Source of the DNA: Paraherbaspirillum soli
GTDB taxonomy: Bacteria > Pseudomonadota > Gammaproteobacteria > Burkholderiales > Burkholderiaceae_D
Reading direction: 5' to 3'
Length of the DNA stretch: 64,000 nucleotides
Assembly: GCF_042654985.1 (NCBI RefSeq)
Contig: NZ_JBHSMT010000013.1
Span: 434,001-498,000, forward strand
Part shown: in pieces, positions 42,540-51,582 of the stretch
How the letters are laid out: every line of letters starts with the position of its first letter
Position numbering within the stretch: position 1 is the stretch's first letter
Notes under the pieces: model-generated
What the model saw: only the letters and a program-made list of their open reading frames with translations
Database searches by the model: none
Told to the model about the DNA's origin: nothing
Program-made: the position numbers and the translations under genes

Positions 42540-43472
42540 GTGAATGAGACCTGCGCCACTTTTGCAGATCCTGTACCATTAAAAAATTATCCAACTGCAA
42601 CATTCTTCTTACATATGAATACACAAGCAGATCTGGTTAAAGCAAATCTACGGCCTCCGCTCTCGTTTTTTTTCAAGCGATACGCGTTGACCATTGCGAT
42701 ATCCGGCCTGTTAAGCACAGCGATTGCCGTCGGCATTGCCGTCATGCTGCCAAAGCAATGGCCCGCTACCTTGTTATTCCAAATTGGCCAAGTTGGTCCG
42801 AACCAACTGGTCGACCCTAATAATGTCGTTCAGCGCATTAGATTTCCTGGATTTGCCCTGCAGGTTATCCAGGCGCGAAATTTACCGACGGAAGCTACGG
42901 ATAGCGAGCGCGCAAGACTTATCAGGACCTCGCTTTCCGCGAGCATTGCAAAGGGCAGCAATCTGATAGAGATGTCGGTAAAAGGATATTCGCCGGAAGA
43001 AGCCGTCGCCAATTTGGACACTGCATTCAAGATTCTCGAAAACGAACACGCGCAACTTCTGACGCCGTCCATCACCAGATTGAAGAAGAATTTGGATGAT
43101 ACCGCCAGCTCACTAAAAAAAATCGAAGACGAACGGCTGGCAATTCTGGAACCGATTGCCAAAGCGAACAGCGCCACTAATATCGAGAAAAAGTTTTCTG
43201 AAAGCATACTGCTGACCAGCATGCTGAAATCAAACGATTCCGAAGCACGCAGCTTGAAGGACCAGAAAACCGCTATTGAAGAGCAATTGAGTCCCTATCG
43301 CACTTTCAATACACAAGCCGTTACCTCAATCTATGTCCCAAAAAAACCAAGCTATCCAAACAAAATCAGCGCTGCGATCTTAGGGTTCATGCTTGGCGTA
43401 TTGGGCGCCGGAATCTGGGCCATGCGTCGCGATGAAGAATTGAGATCGACGTTTGGTCATTTTTTTAAATAG
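42540..43472 (+). CDS. Wzz-type chain-length determinant protein
   Basis: A 310-residue inner-membrane protein with the Wzz/PCP layout. TM1 is about residues 48-69 (YALTIAISGLLSTAIAVGIAVML). A periplasmic region with long helices covers about 70-275 (SITRLKKNLDDTASSLKKIEDERLAIL). A Pro-rich PKKPSYPNK motif precedes TM2 (ISAAILGFMLGVLGAGIWAM). Wzz proteins set polysaccharide chain length. No polymerase or glycosyltransferase gene adjoins, so it is an orphan. The GTG at 42540 follows AGGAGG; an ATG at 42615 (MNTQADLVK) lacks a ribosome-binding site but gives a shorter, more usual cytoplasmic tail. Confidence 0.78.
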   Translation: MNETCATFADPVPLKNYPTATFFLHMNTQADLVKANLRPPLSFFFKRYALTIAISGLLSTAIAVGIAVMLPKQWPATLLFQIGQVGPNQLVDPNNVVQRIRFPGFALQVIQARNLPTEATDSERARLIRTSLSASIAKGSNLIEMSVKGYSPEEAVANLDTAFKILENEHAQLLTPSITRLKKNLDDTASSLKKIEDERLAILEPIAKANSATNIEKKFSESILLTSMLKSNDSEARSLKDQKTAIEEQLSPYRTFNTQAVTSIYVPKKPSYPNKISAAILGFMLGVLGAGIWAMRRDEELRSTFGHFFK

Positions 43473-43486
43473 TTCGAATAATCAAA

Positions 43487-43527
43487 GAAAAAGCCGCTAA
43501 TGACTATATTCACTAGCGGCTTTTTTA
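43487..43527. terminator. Bidirectional intrinsic terminator
   Basis: AAGCCGCTA (43491-43499) pairs with TAGCGGCTT (43514-43522), with A-rich and T-rich flanks. It lies between convergent wzz-like and esterase genes and can serve both. Confidence 0.9.
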
Positions 43528-43574
43528 CATCTGAGGCGGCAAATAACAATTGCCGTCTCTTGCCTTGATCAGAT

Positions 43575-45503
43575 TTAAAACGCCTTCTTCAAACCGACTT
43601 GGAACGAGTGCGATTTATTGCTGCCGCCAAATTGTCCGCTATAGCCGGCATAGGCGCTGAAATCGGTTGCCAATGCAATATTGGCACCGAGATCGAGACG
43701 AGCACTGTTGTCCGGCGCCCGATACGCAGGTAAGCCGAAACTCCCTGCCATGTCGAGAACGTGGGCACGCACATCGCGTTCATCATTCTCGTACTCTTTT
43801 TCCCATGCGAGCTTGGCAAAAGGCTGAACCGTATATTTGCCGACCGGTAGCGAGGTGGTCATTTGCACGCCCAGGCTGGAAATCAGGGATTTGCGGGTCT
43901 GCTGATCGAAATGCATGGTGGTGCTATTGCTGTCTTGCTCAGTGTAAGCGTCGACATTCACTTTCTGCCAGGCCAGGCTTGCCACCGGGCCGGCGGTGAT
44001 CGCGCCAAGATTGAAGTCATATTGACCACCAACGCGGAACAGCAGTTGATGGCCGTTGCTGTCGCCTTGCTCGGTACGGATGGTCTGGCCCAAGGTGATG
44101 TTGCGCTTGACGTCGTCGAAGGCAAGCGAACCGGCGAGCGCCACACCGTTGATCGCCCATGCTCCGTTGCGATACTGGGTGTACGCAGAAATCATGGCCT
44201 GGTTCATCTTGAAGCCGCCGGTGTTGCCGCCAAAATCGGTCTTGTTATGGCCGTACCCAAACGCGCCGCCGACCAGCCAGTTTTGATTCATCGCATAATC
44301 GACGCCGATCGCAACGCTATTGGTGGAACCGTCCAGGCCCGGGTTGTTGTTGCCGTGATCGAATTTGAGTTCGGTGTTGTTCAGCACGGCATAAGCTTCC
44401 GCCTTCCCTGCCTGCGGGCTGGAACGGAAACGGTTATCCACCACCCGGGTCAATGCTTGCGCGCCGGACAACGGCGCTTCTGCCAGCAGGCCGATTTGCC
44501 CCGGCGCTTGCAGTACCGATCGCACGTATTGCGCGAGAATCGCGTGACCGGCGCCAGTAGGATGAACGCCATCGGCAAACAGATAAGTTTGATAGGCGTT
44601 CGGCGCCACCAGCGTCGCGCGAGTGCACAACGAAGAGGTGAGATTGTTACCGGCATCTCTCGAGGTACATGCCGGGGTGGTCACGTTGGTAAAGCCATAC
44701 GGGGTTGGATTGGCAATCACCTCATTCAGCAGACCGAAGGCATTGAGCGCGACGATATTGCCGCCAAGGCTATTTAAGCCGGCATTCAGGGCCAGGTTGA
44801 AATTGCTCGAAGCAGCCGTCCACAAAGTCCCCAGGCCGGTTGCCGCAGCCTGTGGCGTATGGCCGACGTCGGGCAAATTCACCACCATGACGGTGCCGGC
44901 TCCGGCCTGTTGCAAGCGTTTGACAAGGCCGACCACATTGGCTGCCTCGCCGACCACTTGCAGCACGGTTTGCTGCGCGGTGGCGGCTTGCGTCGCCGGA
45001 TTCATCAAGCCGGCGATATTCGCCTGGGTGTAGCCAAGGATATCGTTGGCGCCGGCCCAGACTGAATACAGCGCTTTGCTATCCAGCTTGGGATTCGCGG
45101 CCAGGTAGCCGTTGACCTGGTTCGACACAGTGGGGATGAATCCCGCTATAGCCGGGCTGGGAAAGCCATTTTGGTTGCTGACGCGGGCGCCGCCCACCGC
45201 GTAATCGGTACCGCCGGCAGCTTGTACGCCGGTCGGTGTCAGCACTGCCGCCGGGTTCGCATGCAAGCCATAGCCGCTGGCCAGGATTTGCGCCCAGACC
45301 GGATCCGGATTGGTGGTGAACGAAGCTTGCTGACCGATGCCGCGGAAATAACCGCTATCCGTCAGCGAGTCGCCAAAAAACACCATTTGCGAGAAATTGG
45401 CCGCGGTCGCCGGCAGGCTGACGCCAAGGCTTGCGCTAACAGCGGCTACCGCTAGTGCGTGCGCCATAGGGCGCAAACGAAATCTCTTAGGTGAAAGTGT
45501 CAA
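43575..45503 (-). CDS. Autotransporter SGNH/GDSL esterase (EstA-like)
   Basis: A 642-residue type V secreted lipase/esterase. Signal peptide to about residue 34 (ALAVAAVSASLGVSLPATAA). The passenger is a GDSL hydrolase: block I MVFFGDSLTDSGYF with the nucleophile Ser, WAGANDI (block III Gly/Asn), and DGVHPTGAGHAIL with the catalytic Asp/His. The C-terminal 270 residues form a beta-barrel (SVAIGVDYAMNQNWLVGGAFGYG, YTQYRNGAWAINGVALAGS) ending SHSFQVGLKKAF with the C-terminal Phe needed for outer-membrane insertion. Resembles Pseudomonas EstA, which is linked to rhamnolipid production and motility. Confidence 0.93.
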   Translation of the reverse strand: MTLSPKRFRLRPMAHALAVAAVSASLGVSLPATAANFSQMVFFGDSLTDSGYFRGIGQQASFTTNPDPVWAQILASGYGLHANPAAVLTPTGVQAAGGTDYAVGGARVSNQNGFPSPAIAGFIPTVSNQVNGYLAANPKLDSKALYSVWAGANDILGYTQANIAGLMNPATQAATAQQTVLQVVGEAANVVGLVKRLQQAGAGTVMVVNLPDVGHTPQAAATGLGTLWTAASSNFNLALNAGLNSLGGNIVALNAFGLLNEVIANPTPYGFTNVTTPACTSRDAGNNLTSSLCTRATLVAPNAYQTYLFADGVHPTGAGHAILAQYVRSVLQAPGQIGLLAEAPLSGAQALTRVVDNRFRSSPQAGKAEAYAVLNNTELKFDHGNNNPGLDGSTNSVAIGVDYAMNQNWLVGGAFGYGHNKTDFGGNTGGFKMNQAMISAYTQYRNGAWAINGVALAGSLAFDDVKRNITLGQTIRTEQGDSNGHQLLFRVGGQYDFNLGAITAGPVASLAWQKVNVDAYTEQDSNSTTMHFDQQTRKSLISSLGVQMTTSLPVGKYTVQPFAKLAWEKEYENDERDVRAHVLDMAGSFGLPAYRAPDNSARLDLGANIALATDFSAYAGYSGQFGGSNKSHSFQVGLKKAF

Positions 45504-45672
45504 AATTAAATCTCCTCTAACAGTTATATGTGTTGTGTTTCGTTAATATCTGTCACATAAGCAACAATGTCAATCGAATACAACCGACCATTCAGTCAAA
45601 TAACTGCAGAGGCTCTATAACGAAGCTTTAATCACCCATCACCAGCTTCGTTGACACTTTTACCGGGCTTGT

Positions 45673-45793
45673 GGACGCCTCTAGAAACCGTAGCGAGCGG
45701 CCCAAGGTCGGGGAGAGAAGCGCAGCCGTACGGAGGTACGGTGAGCATCGCAGCCCCGAGATTGAGCCGCGCAGTAGGTTTCTAGAGGCGTCC
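45673..45793 (-). repeat. Family A dispersed palindromic repeat, copy 5
   Basis: A 121-bp copy with the best terminal pairing: GGACGCCTCTAGAAACC (45673-45689) and its exact complement (45777-45793), 17 bp. The arm sequence differs from copy 1 on both sides together. The central hairpin is GCCGTAC-GGAG-GTACGGT. Lies downstream of dppF. Confidence 0.9.
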
Positions 45794-45801
45794 CCGCGGC
45801 A

Positions 45802-46818
45802 TCAAGAGATTTCGGCTACCCGATGACAGGCAACCATGCGGCCGTCGAATGGCTGCAGCGCGGGAACCTCTTGGCGGCAACGTTCGATCGCATACGGGCA
45901 GCGATTATTGAAGCTGCAGCCCGGCGGCGGCGCCAGCGGTGAAGGCAATTCGCCGGGCAGCATCATCTTTTGCTGGCGTTGTGCCGGGTCGATGCGCGGC
46001 GTACTGGCCAATAGCGCCTTGGTGTACGGATGCAGCGGACGGCTGAAGACTTGCTGCTTGCTGCCGTGCTCCACCGTTTTCCCGAGATACATCACCAGCA
46101 CGTCGTCGGCGATGTGTTCGACCACGGACAGGTTATGCGAGATGAACAGATAGGCGACCCCGCTAGCCTCTTGCAGATCCATCAGCAGGTTCAAGACCTG
46201 CGCCTGGATCGATACGTCCAGCGCCGACACCGGCTCGTCGGCGACGATCACTTTAGGATCGAGCATCAAGGCCCGGGCAATCGCCACCCGTTGCCGCTGT
46301 CCGCCTGAAAACATGTGCGGATAGCGGCCGTAGTGCTCGGGTCGCAAGCCGACCTTGGCCATCATCGCCCGTGCTTTTTCAGCTCGTTCCACCCGGCTCA
46401 GGGCGGTATTGATGATCAGCGGTTCTTCCAGCATCTCGCCCACTTTCTTGCGCGGGTTCAAGCTGGCGTAGGGATTCTGGAACACCATTTGCACCAGCGG
46501 CCGCACGCGCTTCAGGGTTGCTTTGTCGGCTTCCGCGATATTGACGCCGTCCATCCACAGCTCGCCGCCGGTCGGCGGTTCGATCATCGTGATCTGGCGC
46601 GCCAGGGTAGATTTGCCGCAGCCCGACTCGCCCACCACCGCCAGGGTTTTGCCTGGATTCAGGATGAACGAAACGCCATCCAGCGCACGTGCCGTCGCTT
46701 TAGGCTTGAGCCAGCCTTGCGCTACGCTGTAATGTTTGATCAGGTTCTTGGCTTCGAGTAAAACTTTCGGGGTAACGCTTGGACTCACGCTGGGGCTCAC
46801 ATTAGGGTTCGTCATCAT
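45802..46818 (-). CDS. dppF: Dipeptide ABC transporter ATP-binding protein DppF
   Basis: A 338-residue oligopeptide/dipeptide-type ATPase. Walker A GESGCGKSTLAR, signature SGGQRQRVAIARALML, Walker B KVIVADEPVSALDVS. The C-terminal oligopeptide/dipeptide transporter extension (GELPSPLAPPPGCSFNNRCPYAIERC) carries the cysteine-rich iron-sulfur-like motif. Last gene of dppABCDF; its start overlaps dppD by 4 bp. Confidence 0.92.
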   Translation of the reverse strand: MMTNPNVSPSVSPSVTPKVLLEAKNLIKHYSVAQGWLKPKATARALDGVSFILNPGKTLAVVGESGCGKSTLARQITMIEPPTGGELWMDGVNIAEADKATLKRVRPLVQMVFQNPYASLNPRKKVGEMLEEPLIINTALSRVERAEKARAMMAKVGLRPEHYGRYPHMFSGGQRQRVAIARALMLDPKVIVADEPVSALDVSIQAQVLNLLMDLQEASGVAYLFISHNLSVVEHIADDVLVMYLGKTVEHGSKQQVFSRPLHPYTKALLASTPRIDPAQRQQKMMLPGELPSPLAPPPGCSFNNRCPYAIERCRQEVPALQPFDGRMVACHRVAEIS

Positions 46819-47852
46819 GCAGCCTCGCTACTCAAGGTTGCGTTGGGCGACTGTTTGGCTATTTTTGACCAGCCGTTGGTCGGCTGCCCTGCCTGGTCGA
46901 GCGGGAAATGGCAGCGCACTTGTGCGGTGGCAGCGCCGATCAGCGCCGGCCGCTCCTGGCGGCAACGATCAACCGCATAGGCGCAACGCGGGCTCAACAG
47001 GCAACCGCTCGGACGATCGTACTGGCCGGGCACGACGCCAGGGATGGTTTGCAAGCGAGCGCGACCGATATTGTGCTCGGGCAGTGCCGCCAACAGGGCT
47101 TGGGTGTACGGATGCTGCGGTGCGTTGAAGATGTCCGGCACGCGGCCGGTCTCCACCACTTGCCCCGCATACATCACGACCACCCTTTGCGCGGTCTGGG
47201 CCACCACGCTCAGGTCATGCGTAATTAACATTAGCGCCATGCCTCGATCGCGCTGCAATTGCAGCAGCAGCTCCAGCATTTGCGCCTGCACCGTGACATC
47301 GAGTGCGGTGGTCGGTTCATCGGCAATCAGCAGGCGCGGGTTGCAGGCGATCGCAATCGCCACCATCACCCGCTGGCTCATGCCGCCTGACAGTTGGTGC
47401 GGGTAAGCGTCAAGCCGGCGTTCCGGGTCGGGAATGTCGACCTGCTTCAACAGCTCCAGCGCGCGTGCCCGCAGCTCCTTGGTGGAGCCGCCCTGATGCA
47501 CGCGCAGGGTTTCGATCAGCTGATAGGCGACGGTGAAAGACGGATTCAGGCTGGTCATCGGATCTTGAAAAATCATCGCGATATCTTTGCCCAGCAAACT
47601 GCGCCGTTCTTTCTCCGACATCGACAGCAGATCGCGGCCATCGAACGCCATGCGCTCGCCTTTGACCCGGCCGGGATAATCGATCAAGCCCATCAACGCC
47701 AGCGAGGTAACGCTTTTGCCGGAACCGGATTCGCCGACGATGCCGACCACTTCACCGACCTCGACATTGAGATCGAGCCCATCTACCGCGGTAAAAGGCG
47801 ATGCGGTCGAGCCGAACTCAACGCGCAGGTTTTTAATTTCTAGCAGTGCCAT
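46815..47852 (-). CDS. dppD: Dipeptide ABC transporter ATP-binding protein DppD
   Basis: A 345-residue ATPase partner of DppF. Walker A GESGSGKSVTSLALMG, Q-loop IFQDPMTSLNPSF, signature LSGGMSQRVMVAIAIA and Walker B LLIADEPTTALDVT. The C-terminal extension has GCLLSPRCAYAVDRCRQE. ATGA overlap with dppF and a 4-bp gap from dppC show a compact operon. Confidence 0.92.
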   Translation of the reverse strand: MALLEIKNLRVEFGSTASPFTAVDGLDLNVEVGEVVGIVGESGSGKSVTSLALMGLIDYPGRVKGERMAFDGRDLLSMSEKERRSLLGKDIAMIFQDPMTSLNPSFTVAYQLIETLRVHQGGSTKELRARALELLKQVDIPDPERRLDAYPHQLSGGMSQRVMVAIAIACNPRLLIADEPTTALDVTVQAQMLELLLQLQRDRGMALMLITHDLSVVAQTAQRVVVMYAGQVVETGRVPDIFNAPQHPYTQALLAALPEHNIGRARLQTIPGVVPGQYDRPSGCLLSPRCAYAVDRCRQERPALIGAATAQVRCHFPLDQAGQPTNGWSKIAKQSPNATLSSEAA

Positions 47853-47856
47853 AGTT

Positions 47857-48780
47857 TTATCGCTTCAGTTTGGGGTCCAGCGCATCGCGCAAGCCGTCGC
47901 CCATCAAGTTGAACGCCAGTACCGAGATCAGAATCGCCAAGCCGGGAAAAGTCACTACCCACCAGGCGCTTTGGATGAATTCCATCGCACTGGCCAGCAT
48001 CGATCCCCATTCCGGAGTCGGCGGTTGTGCGCCGAGGCCAAGAAAGCCGAGCGCAGCAGCATCCAGGATCGCGGTGGAGAAACCCAGCGTGGCTTGCACG
48101 ATCAACGGCGCCAGGCAGTTCGGCAACACGCAGTTGAACATGATGCGCAGCGTGCCGGCGCCGGCGATCCGCGAAGCACTGACGTAATCGCGCGACATCT
48201 CGCCGATCACCGCGGCCCGCGTCTGCCGTGCATAGTGCGGCACCATCACAATCGCAATCGCGTACATCGCATTCATCAAGCCAGGGCCGAGGATCGCCAC
48301 CACCGCGACTGCCAGCAACAGGCTGGGCAAGGCCAGCATGATGTCCATCAGGCGCATGATCGCGATCTCGACCATGCCGCGAAAATAGCCGGACAGCAGG
48401 CCGAGCAAGATACCGATGGCGAGCGAAAGCGTGACCGACACCAGGCCGATGATCAGCGACAGGCGGGCGCCGTGGATCAGGCGCGATAGCATGTCGCGTC
48501 CGACCGGATCGGTGCCCAACAGGAATTTGCTGCTGCCGCCAGCCTGCCATACCGGCGGCACCAGGGTCGCGTCGCGGAATTGTTCGATCGCGGAATGCGG
48601 CGCGATGAAATCGGCCAGCAGCGCCGTCAACACCATCAGGATGATGATGGCGAGGCCGATCACGGCGCCGCGATTCTGGCGAAAATAGGACCACAGTTCG
48701 AGCGCCGGATGCGGCGGCGCGCTGGGTGTACCGGCGCTTGCGGCCGCCGGACTGATTGGGGTGGAAGTGGCGTTATTCAT
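47857..48780 (-). CDS. dppC: Dipeptide ABC transporter permease DppC
   Basis: A 307-residue permease with about six transmembrane segments. The N-terminal TM (GAVIGLAIIILMVLTALLADFIAPH) is followed by KFLLGTDPVGRDMLSRLIHGARLSL, the DppC/OppC motif. The cytoplasmic EAA-type loop is SASRIAGAGTLRIMFNCVLPN. Start overlaps the dppB stop (ATGA). Confidence 0.93.
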   Translation of the reverse strand: MNNATSTPISPAAASAGTPSAPPHPALELWSYFRQNRGAVIGLAIIILMVLTALLADFIAPHSAIEQFRDATLVPPVWQAGGSSKFLLGTDPVGRDMLSRLIHGARLSLIIGLVSVTLSLAIGILLGLLSGYFRGMVEIAIMRLMDIMLALPSLLLAVAVVAILGPGLMNAMYAIAIVMVPHYARQTRAAVIGEMSRDYVSASRIAGAGTLRIMFNCVLPNCLAPLIVQATLGFSTAILDAAALGFLGLGAQPPTPEWGSMLASAMEFIQSAWWVVTFPGLAILISVLAFNLMGDGLRDALDPKLKR

Positions 48781-49787
48781 GAGCTGTGCCGAATACGAGG
48801 ATTGATCACGCCGTACAACACGTCGACGATCAGGTTGACGAAAATGATGATGGTGGCCGACAACAGAATGCCGCCCTGCACTACCGGATAATCACGGCGC
48901 TGGATTGCCGCCACCAGCCACTTGCCGATGCCCGGCCAGGAAAAAATGGTCTCGGTCAGGATCGCGCCGGCCAGCATCACGCCGACCTGCAAGCCGACCA
49001 CCGTGACCACCGGGATCAAGGCATTGCGCAGCGCATGCACGGCAATCACCCGCGCCCGCGACAAGCCCTTGGCGCGCGCGGTACGCACATAATCCTCACG
49101 CAACACTTCCAGCATCGCCGAACGCGTCATACGGGCGATCACCGCCAGCGGAATCGTGCCGAGCGCAATGGTCGGCAATATCAGATGCGAGGCGGCCGAT
49201 TTGAAGGCATCGGCATCGCCCGCCAGCAGGGTGTCAATCAGCATGAAGCCGGTCACCGGCGGCACATCGAACAGGATATCGATACGGCCCGACACCGGGG
49301 TCCAGCCCAAGGTCACCGAAAACAGCAGAATCAGCAACAGCGCCCACCAGAAGATCGGCATCGAGTAACCAGTCAGCGAGGCGCCCATCACAGAGTAATC
49401 CAGCACCGTGTTGCGTTTTAGCGCAGCCAGTATGCCGGCCGGCAAGCCGATCGCCAGCGCAAACAACATGGCGCAGAAAGACAGTTCCAGCGTGGCCGGG
49501 AACAATGTCTTGAATTCGGTCAGCACCGACTCGTGGGTCATGATCGACAGGCCGAGATCGCCTTTGAAGACGTTGCCCAGATAGTGCAGATACTGCATGT
49601 ACAGCGGCTGATCGAGACCCAGGTCATGGACCAGTTGGGCGTATTGCGCGGCACCCATGCCGCGCTCGCCGGACATCGCCTCGACGGCGTTGCCAGGAAT
49701 GAGGTGAATCAACAAAAACACCAGCAGCGTGATGCCGAGAAAGGTCGGAATGACCAATGCCACACGGCGCAGGAGGAATCCAAACAT
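48777..49787 (-). CDS. dppB: Dipeptide ABC transporter permease DppB
   Basis: A 336-residue permease. MFGFLLRRVALVIPTFLGITLLVFLLIHLIPG is the typical start. The EAA-type loop is RTARAKGLSRARVIAVHALRNALIPVVTVVG. The ATG at 49787, preceded by a purine-rich site, is preferred to a longer frame starting at 49874 that adds 29 hydrophilic residues. Confidence 0.93.
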   Translation of the reverse strand: MFGFLLRRVALVIPTFLGITLLVFLLIHLIPGNAVEAMSGERGMGAAQYAQLVHDLGLDQPLYMQYLHYLGNVFKGDLGLSIMTHESVLTEFKTLFPATLELSFCAMLFALAIGLPAGILAALKRNTVLDYSVMGASLTGYSMPIFWWALLLILLFSVTLGWTPVSGRIDILFDVPPVTGFMLIDTLLAGDADAFKSAASHLILPTIALGTIPLAVIARMTRSAMLEVLREDYVRTARAKGLSRARVIAVHALRNALIPVVTVVGLQVGVMLAGAILTETIFSWPGIGKWLVAAIQRRDYPVVQGGILLSATIIIFVNLIVDVLYGVINPRIRHSS

Positions 49788-49886
49788 GGGGAAATACCTG
49801 TTAGAGGTTAAGCGGTGCGGCGGTCTGTGCGACCGCCGCGGATGCAGTCGGCTTGCGGCTGGCGACTTCGCCAACCGCGGGCAGCC

Positions 49887-51494
49887 TTACTTTGCCAAGT
49901 CAACCTTTTCAAAGTGGTGATGCGCGAACACGCCCATCTTGAAGCCGATCACTTCCTTGCGTACCGGTGTAAAACGTACCGAGTGCGCCAGGTTGATCCA
50001 CGGTGCTTCTTCGTGTGCGATCACTTGCGCCTGCTCATACAGCTTGGCGCGTTCCGGCTGCTTCGGCGTCAGCTTGGCTTTCTGGATCAGGTCCTCGAAT
50101 TTCTTATCGCACCAGCGTGAGACATTGGCGCCGCCTTTGACCGCTTCGCAACCCATCAAAGTCGCAAAGAAGTTATCCGGATCGCCGTTGTCGCCGGACC
50201 AGCCGAACATCATCGACTGTTGATCGCCCTGCTTGCTGCGCTTCAGGTATTCGGTCCATTCGTAAGTGGTGAGCTTGGTCTTGACGCCGATTTTTTCCCA
50301 GTCGGCCTGGATCAGCTCTGCCATCCGCTTGCCGTCCGGGTTATACGGACGGGTGACCGGCAGATACCACAGTTCAACCTCGACGCCATTCGGATAGCCG
50401 GCCTTGGCCAGCAAGGCCTTGGCTTTCACCGGGTCGTACACATAATCCTGGACCTTGTCGTTATAGGACCAGAGGGTCGGTGGAATCGGATTTTTTGCGA
50501 GCTGGCCTGCGCCTTGATAGACCGTCTTCAGGATGTTCTGCTTGTCCACCGCCATGTTGAGCGCCTGCCGCACCAGCTTATTGTCGAACGGCTTCTTCTC
50601 GACGTTAAAGGCGATATAGCCGATGTTCAAGCCTTCCTTGGTCAGCATGTTGATGCTCTTGTCGGCTTTCATCAACTCGATATCGGCCGGTTTCGGGAAC
50701 GCCATGACCTGGCATTCGTTGGCCTTGAGCTTGGCGTAACGCACCGACGCATCAGGCGTAATCGCGAAAATCAGGTTATCCAGCTTGGGGCGGCCGCCCC
50801 AGTAGGCGTCGAACGCCTTGTAGCGAATGATCGCGTCTTTTTGGTAAGAGACAAACTGGAACGGACCGGTGCCGATCGCGTCGCGATCAACCACTTCCGG
50901 CGTGCCGGCGGCCTTCATTTTGTCGGCATATTCGGCCGACAGGATAGAGGCGAATTCCATCGCCACGTTGGCGATGAACGGCGCTTCCGGATGTTTCAAT
51001 TTGAAGACCACGGTATGGTCGTCGACCTTTTCCACCTTGTCGATGATTTTATCCATGCCCATATCCAGGAAATAGCTGAATTTCTGGCCTGCTGGGAGCT
51101 TATGGAAAGGATGGTTGACATCCATCATGCGGTTGAACGTAAACAGCACGTCGTCGGCATTGAAGTCGCGGGTCGGCTTGAATTTGGCGCTGCTGTGGAA
51201 TTTGACGCCCTTGCGCAACTTGAAGGTGTAGCTGAGGCCGTCGTCGGACGCGGTCCACGACTCTGCCAGCGCAGGAATCACCTTGGTGGTGCCGAGTTCA
51301 AACTCGACCAGGCGGTTGTACATCGGGATCGCCGACGCATCGAATGTGGTGCCGGTGGTGAACAGCTGCGGATTGAAACCCTCCGGGCTGCCTTCCGAGC
51401 AAAACACCAGTGTTTTAGCCGCTACCGCAAAGCCGGCAGTAGCGCATAAAACAGCGGCCAGTCCAACCTTGGCAATCAATTTTCTTTTCATCAT
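49887..51494 (-). CDS. dppA: Dipeptide ABC transporter substrate-binding protein DppA
   Basis: A 535-residue periplasmic solute-binding protein of family 5. The signal peptide MMKRKLIAKVGLAAVLCATAGFAVAAK is followed by LVFCSEGSPEGFNPQLFTTGTTFDASA, the E. coli DppA-like start. VIPALAESWTASDDGLSYTFKLRKGVKFH is the family signature. Two cysteines (FCSEG, NECQ and later GCEA, WCDKK) may pair. First gene of the dpp operon, with about 100 bp to dppB. Confidence 0.94.
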   Translation of the reverse strand: MMKRKLIAKVGLAAVLCATAGFAVAAKTLVFCSEGSPEGFNPQLFTTGTTFDASAIPMYNRLVEFELGTTKVIPALAESWTASDDGLSYTFKLRKGVKFHSSAKFKPTRDFNADDVLFTFNRMMDVNHPFHKLPAGQKFSYFLDMGMDKIIDKVEKVDDHTVVFKLKHPEAPFIANVAMEFASILSAEYADKMKAAGTPEVVDRDAIGTGPFQFVSYQKDAIIRYKAFDAYWGGRPKLDNLIFAITPDASVRYAKLKANECQVMAFPKPADIELMKADKSINMLTKEGLNIGYIAFNVEKKPFDNKLVRQALNMAVDKQNILKTVYQGAGQLAKNPIPPTLWSYNDKVQDYVYDPVKAKALLAKAGYPNGVEVELWYLPVTRPYNPDGKRMAELIQADWEKIGVKTKLTTYEWTEYLKRSKQGDQQSMMFGWSGDNGDPDNFFATLMGCEAVKGGANVSRWCDKKFEDLIQKAKLTPKQPERAKLYEQAQVIAHEEAPWINLAHSVRFTPVRKEVIGFKMGVFAHHHFEKVDLAK

Positions 51495-51582
51495 TAGTCT
51501 CTTTCTTGATATCTATTAGGGTGTCGTGAAACTGATTTCATACTGATGCATCTCTCACATTGAGTGACAAAACGATCTCTCT

